Part shown: positions 4,847 through 5,314 of the stretch, piece by piece
Layout of the letters: each line of letters begins with the position of its first letter
Numbering within the stretch: position 1 is the stretch's first letter
Assembly (NCBI GenBank): GCA_027020105.1
Contig: JALUVW010000030.1
Span: forward strand, 1-5,314
Reading direction: 5' to 3'
Origin: Candidatus Falkowiibacteriota bacterium
GTDB taxonomy: Bacteria; Patescibacteriota; Patescibacteriia; Patescibacteriales; SZUA-104
DNA: 5,314 bases
The notes under the pieces: generated by a model
The model's database searches: none
The model's input: the letters and a program-made list of their open reading frames with translations, nothing else
Told to the model about the DNA's origin: nothing
Made by a program: the position numbers and the translations under genes

Positions 4847-5314
4847 CGGGGTCGGAGAATAAATTTCTTTTGTCTTCTTAATCATTTTCTCAATCCCGAA
4901 TTTCTCCTTGGCGTCACTCTCGGCCTGTTCGCTTAAAGCGTTTTTTAACGCTTTGTTTTTGATTAGTATCGCCGTTTTTTCGGCCAATTCTTTTGGATTT
5001 TTCGGCTCCACCAGCAGGCCGTTCCTGCCGTTTATTATCATTTCCGGAATTCCGCCGACATTGGTTGAGACAATGGGGAGGCCGGCGGACATTGCCTCCA
5101 AAACGGCGTAGGGAAACCCCTCTTTTACCGATGAGCAAACATAAACATCAAACGCGGGCAGAAGCTCGGCGGCCGCCTCAATTTTCCCCGCCAGAATAAT
5201 GTCATCTTGAAGATTATGGTTCTTAATAAGTTTTTCCAGATTTTCTCGTTCGCCTCCTTCGCCGATTATAATAGCTTGTAGCTTGTAGCTTGTGGCCTTT
5301 AGGATTTTAATCGC
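4838..5314 (-). CDS. GT4-family glycosyltransferase, C-terminal part (5' end beyond the window)
   Basis: An open frame on the minus strand runs without a stop from the right edge to TAA at 4840-4838, giving 158 residues with no start in the window. It is the C-terminal Rossmann half of a GT-B retaining glycosyltransferase (GT4, Glycos_transf_1), which binds the nucleotide-sugar donor. Visible blocks are AIIIGEGGERENLEKLI (14-30), the IILAGKI strand (39-45), and the ExxxxxxxE signature from E65 in KEGFPYAVLEAM to E73. SAGLPIVSTNVGGIPEMI and NGLLVEP (98-104) follow. The C-terminus is complete and of normal length. Acceptor and donor sugars cannot be told. Family members usually build surface polysaccharides, O-antigen or glycolipids at the cytoplasmic membrane. 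It converges on the helicase and shares a terminator with it. Residues 8-14 are encoded by a heptanucleotide repeat. Confidence 0.93.
   Translation of the reverse strand, partial: AIKILKATSYKLQAIIIGEGGERENLEKLIKNHNLQDDIILAGKIEAAAELLPAFDVYVCSSVKEGFPYAVLEAMSAGLPIVSTNVGGIPEMIINGRNGLLVEPKNPKELAEKTAILIKNKALKNALSEQAESDAKEKFGIEKMIKKTKEIYSPTPRN
5272..5292. repeat. Tandem heptanucleotide (TAGCTTG) x3 inside the glycosyltransferase
   Basis: TAGCTTG occurs three times without interruption at 5272-5278, 5279-5285 and 5286-5292 (CAAGCTA on the coding strand). The 21 bases equal seven codons, spelling about TSYKLQA just before the donor-binding IIIGEG strand. Three units keep the frame; gain or loss of one unit would shift it. 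Confidence 0.9.

Noticed and set aside
4908..5199. Plus-strand open frames opposite the glycosyltransferase
   Set aside because: The minus strand carries unambiguous GT4 motifs here; the plus-strand peptides are shadows.
1..5314. parS site near parAB
   Set aside because: I found no sequence close to the TGTTTCACGTGAAACA consensus; none of the palindromes seen contains its CACGTG centre.

Overview
The window reads as a piece of a compact bacterial chromosome. It holds one tRNA gene, a chromosomal-type ParA/ParB pair, a large superfamily 1 helicase with an exonuclease built into it, and the C-terminal part of a glycosyltransferase that runs off the right edge. No reading frame needs a recoded stop. 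I suspect a member of the Candidate Phyla Radiation (Patescibacteria, Parcubacteria-like). The reasons are the style of the spacers (A/T-tract heptamer arrays, perfect palindromes, GGGCGA-type hairpins), two starts without a Shine-Dalgarno sequence, and a lone parAB pair not next to gidA/rsmG. This is an inference from style; no marker gene in the window proves it.

Layout. Bases 1-86 carry two related GC-rich palindromes and no convincing gene. A tRNA-Leu(CAA) lies on the minus strand at 124-210, with a terminator at 87-126 that begins in its encoded CCA end. Between the tRNA and parA, two strong sigma70-type promoters point away from each other and share one -35 box (253-259). parA (383-1150), parB (1281-2144) and the helicase (2241-4700) follow on the plus strand and could be one transcription unit. 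The parA leader and the parA-parB spacer contain 7-base-periodic sequence. The parB-helicase spacer holds a long hairpin with no U-tract. After the helicase, a spacer with three palindromes, including a perfect 38-bp bidirectional terminator, separates it from the convergent glycosyltransferase (4838-5314, minus strand).

Function. ParA and ParB are the ATPase and the CTP-switch DNA clamp that segregate the chromosome origin; no parS site is visible here. The third gene is the most notable. It has a full set of UvrD/PcrA/Rep motifs, but a complete DEDDh (DnaQ-like) 3'-5' exonuclease sits inside its 2B subdomain, with all five catalytic residues present. One polypeptide could therefore unwind DNA and degrade 3' ends, a logic known from WRN (RecQ plus exonuclease) and Gram-positive DinG but in a different architecture. 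The glycosyltransferase probably belongs to a separate cell-surface polysaccharide locus to the right.
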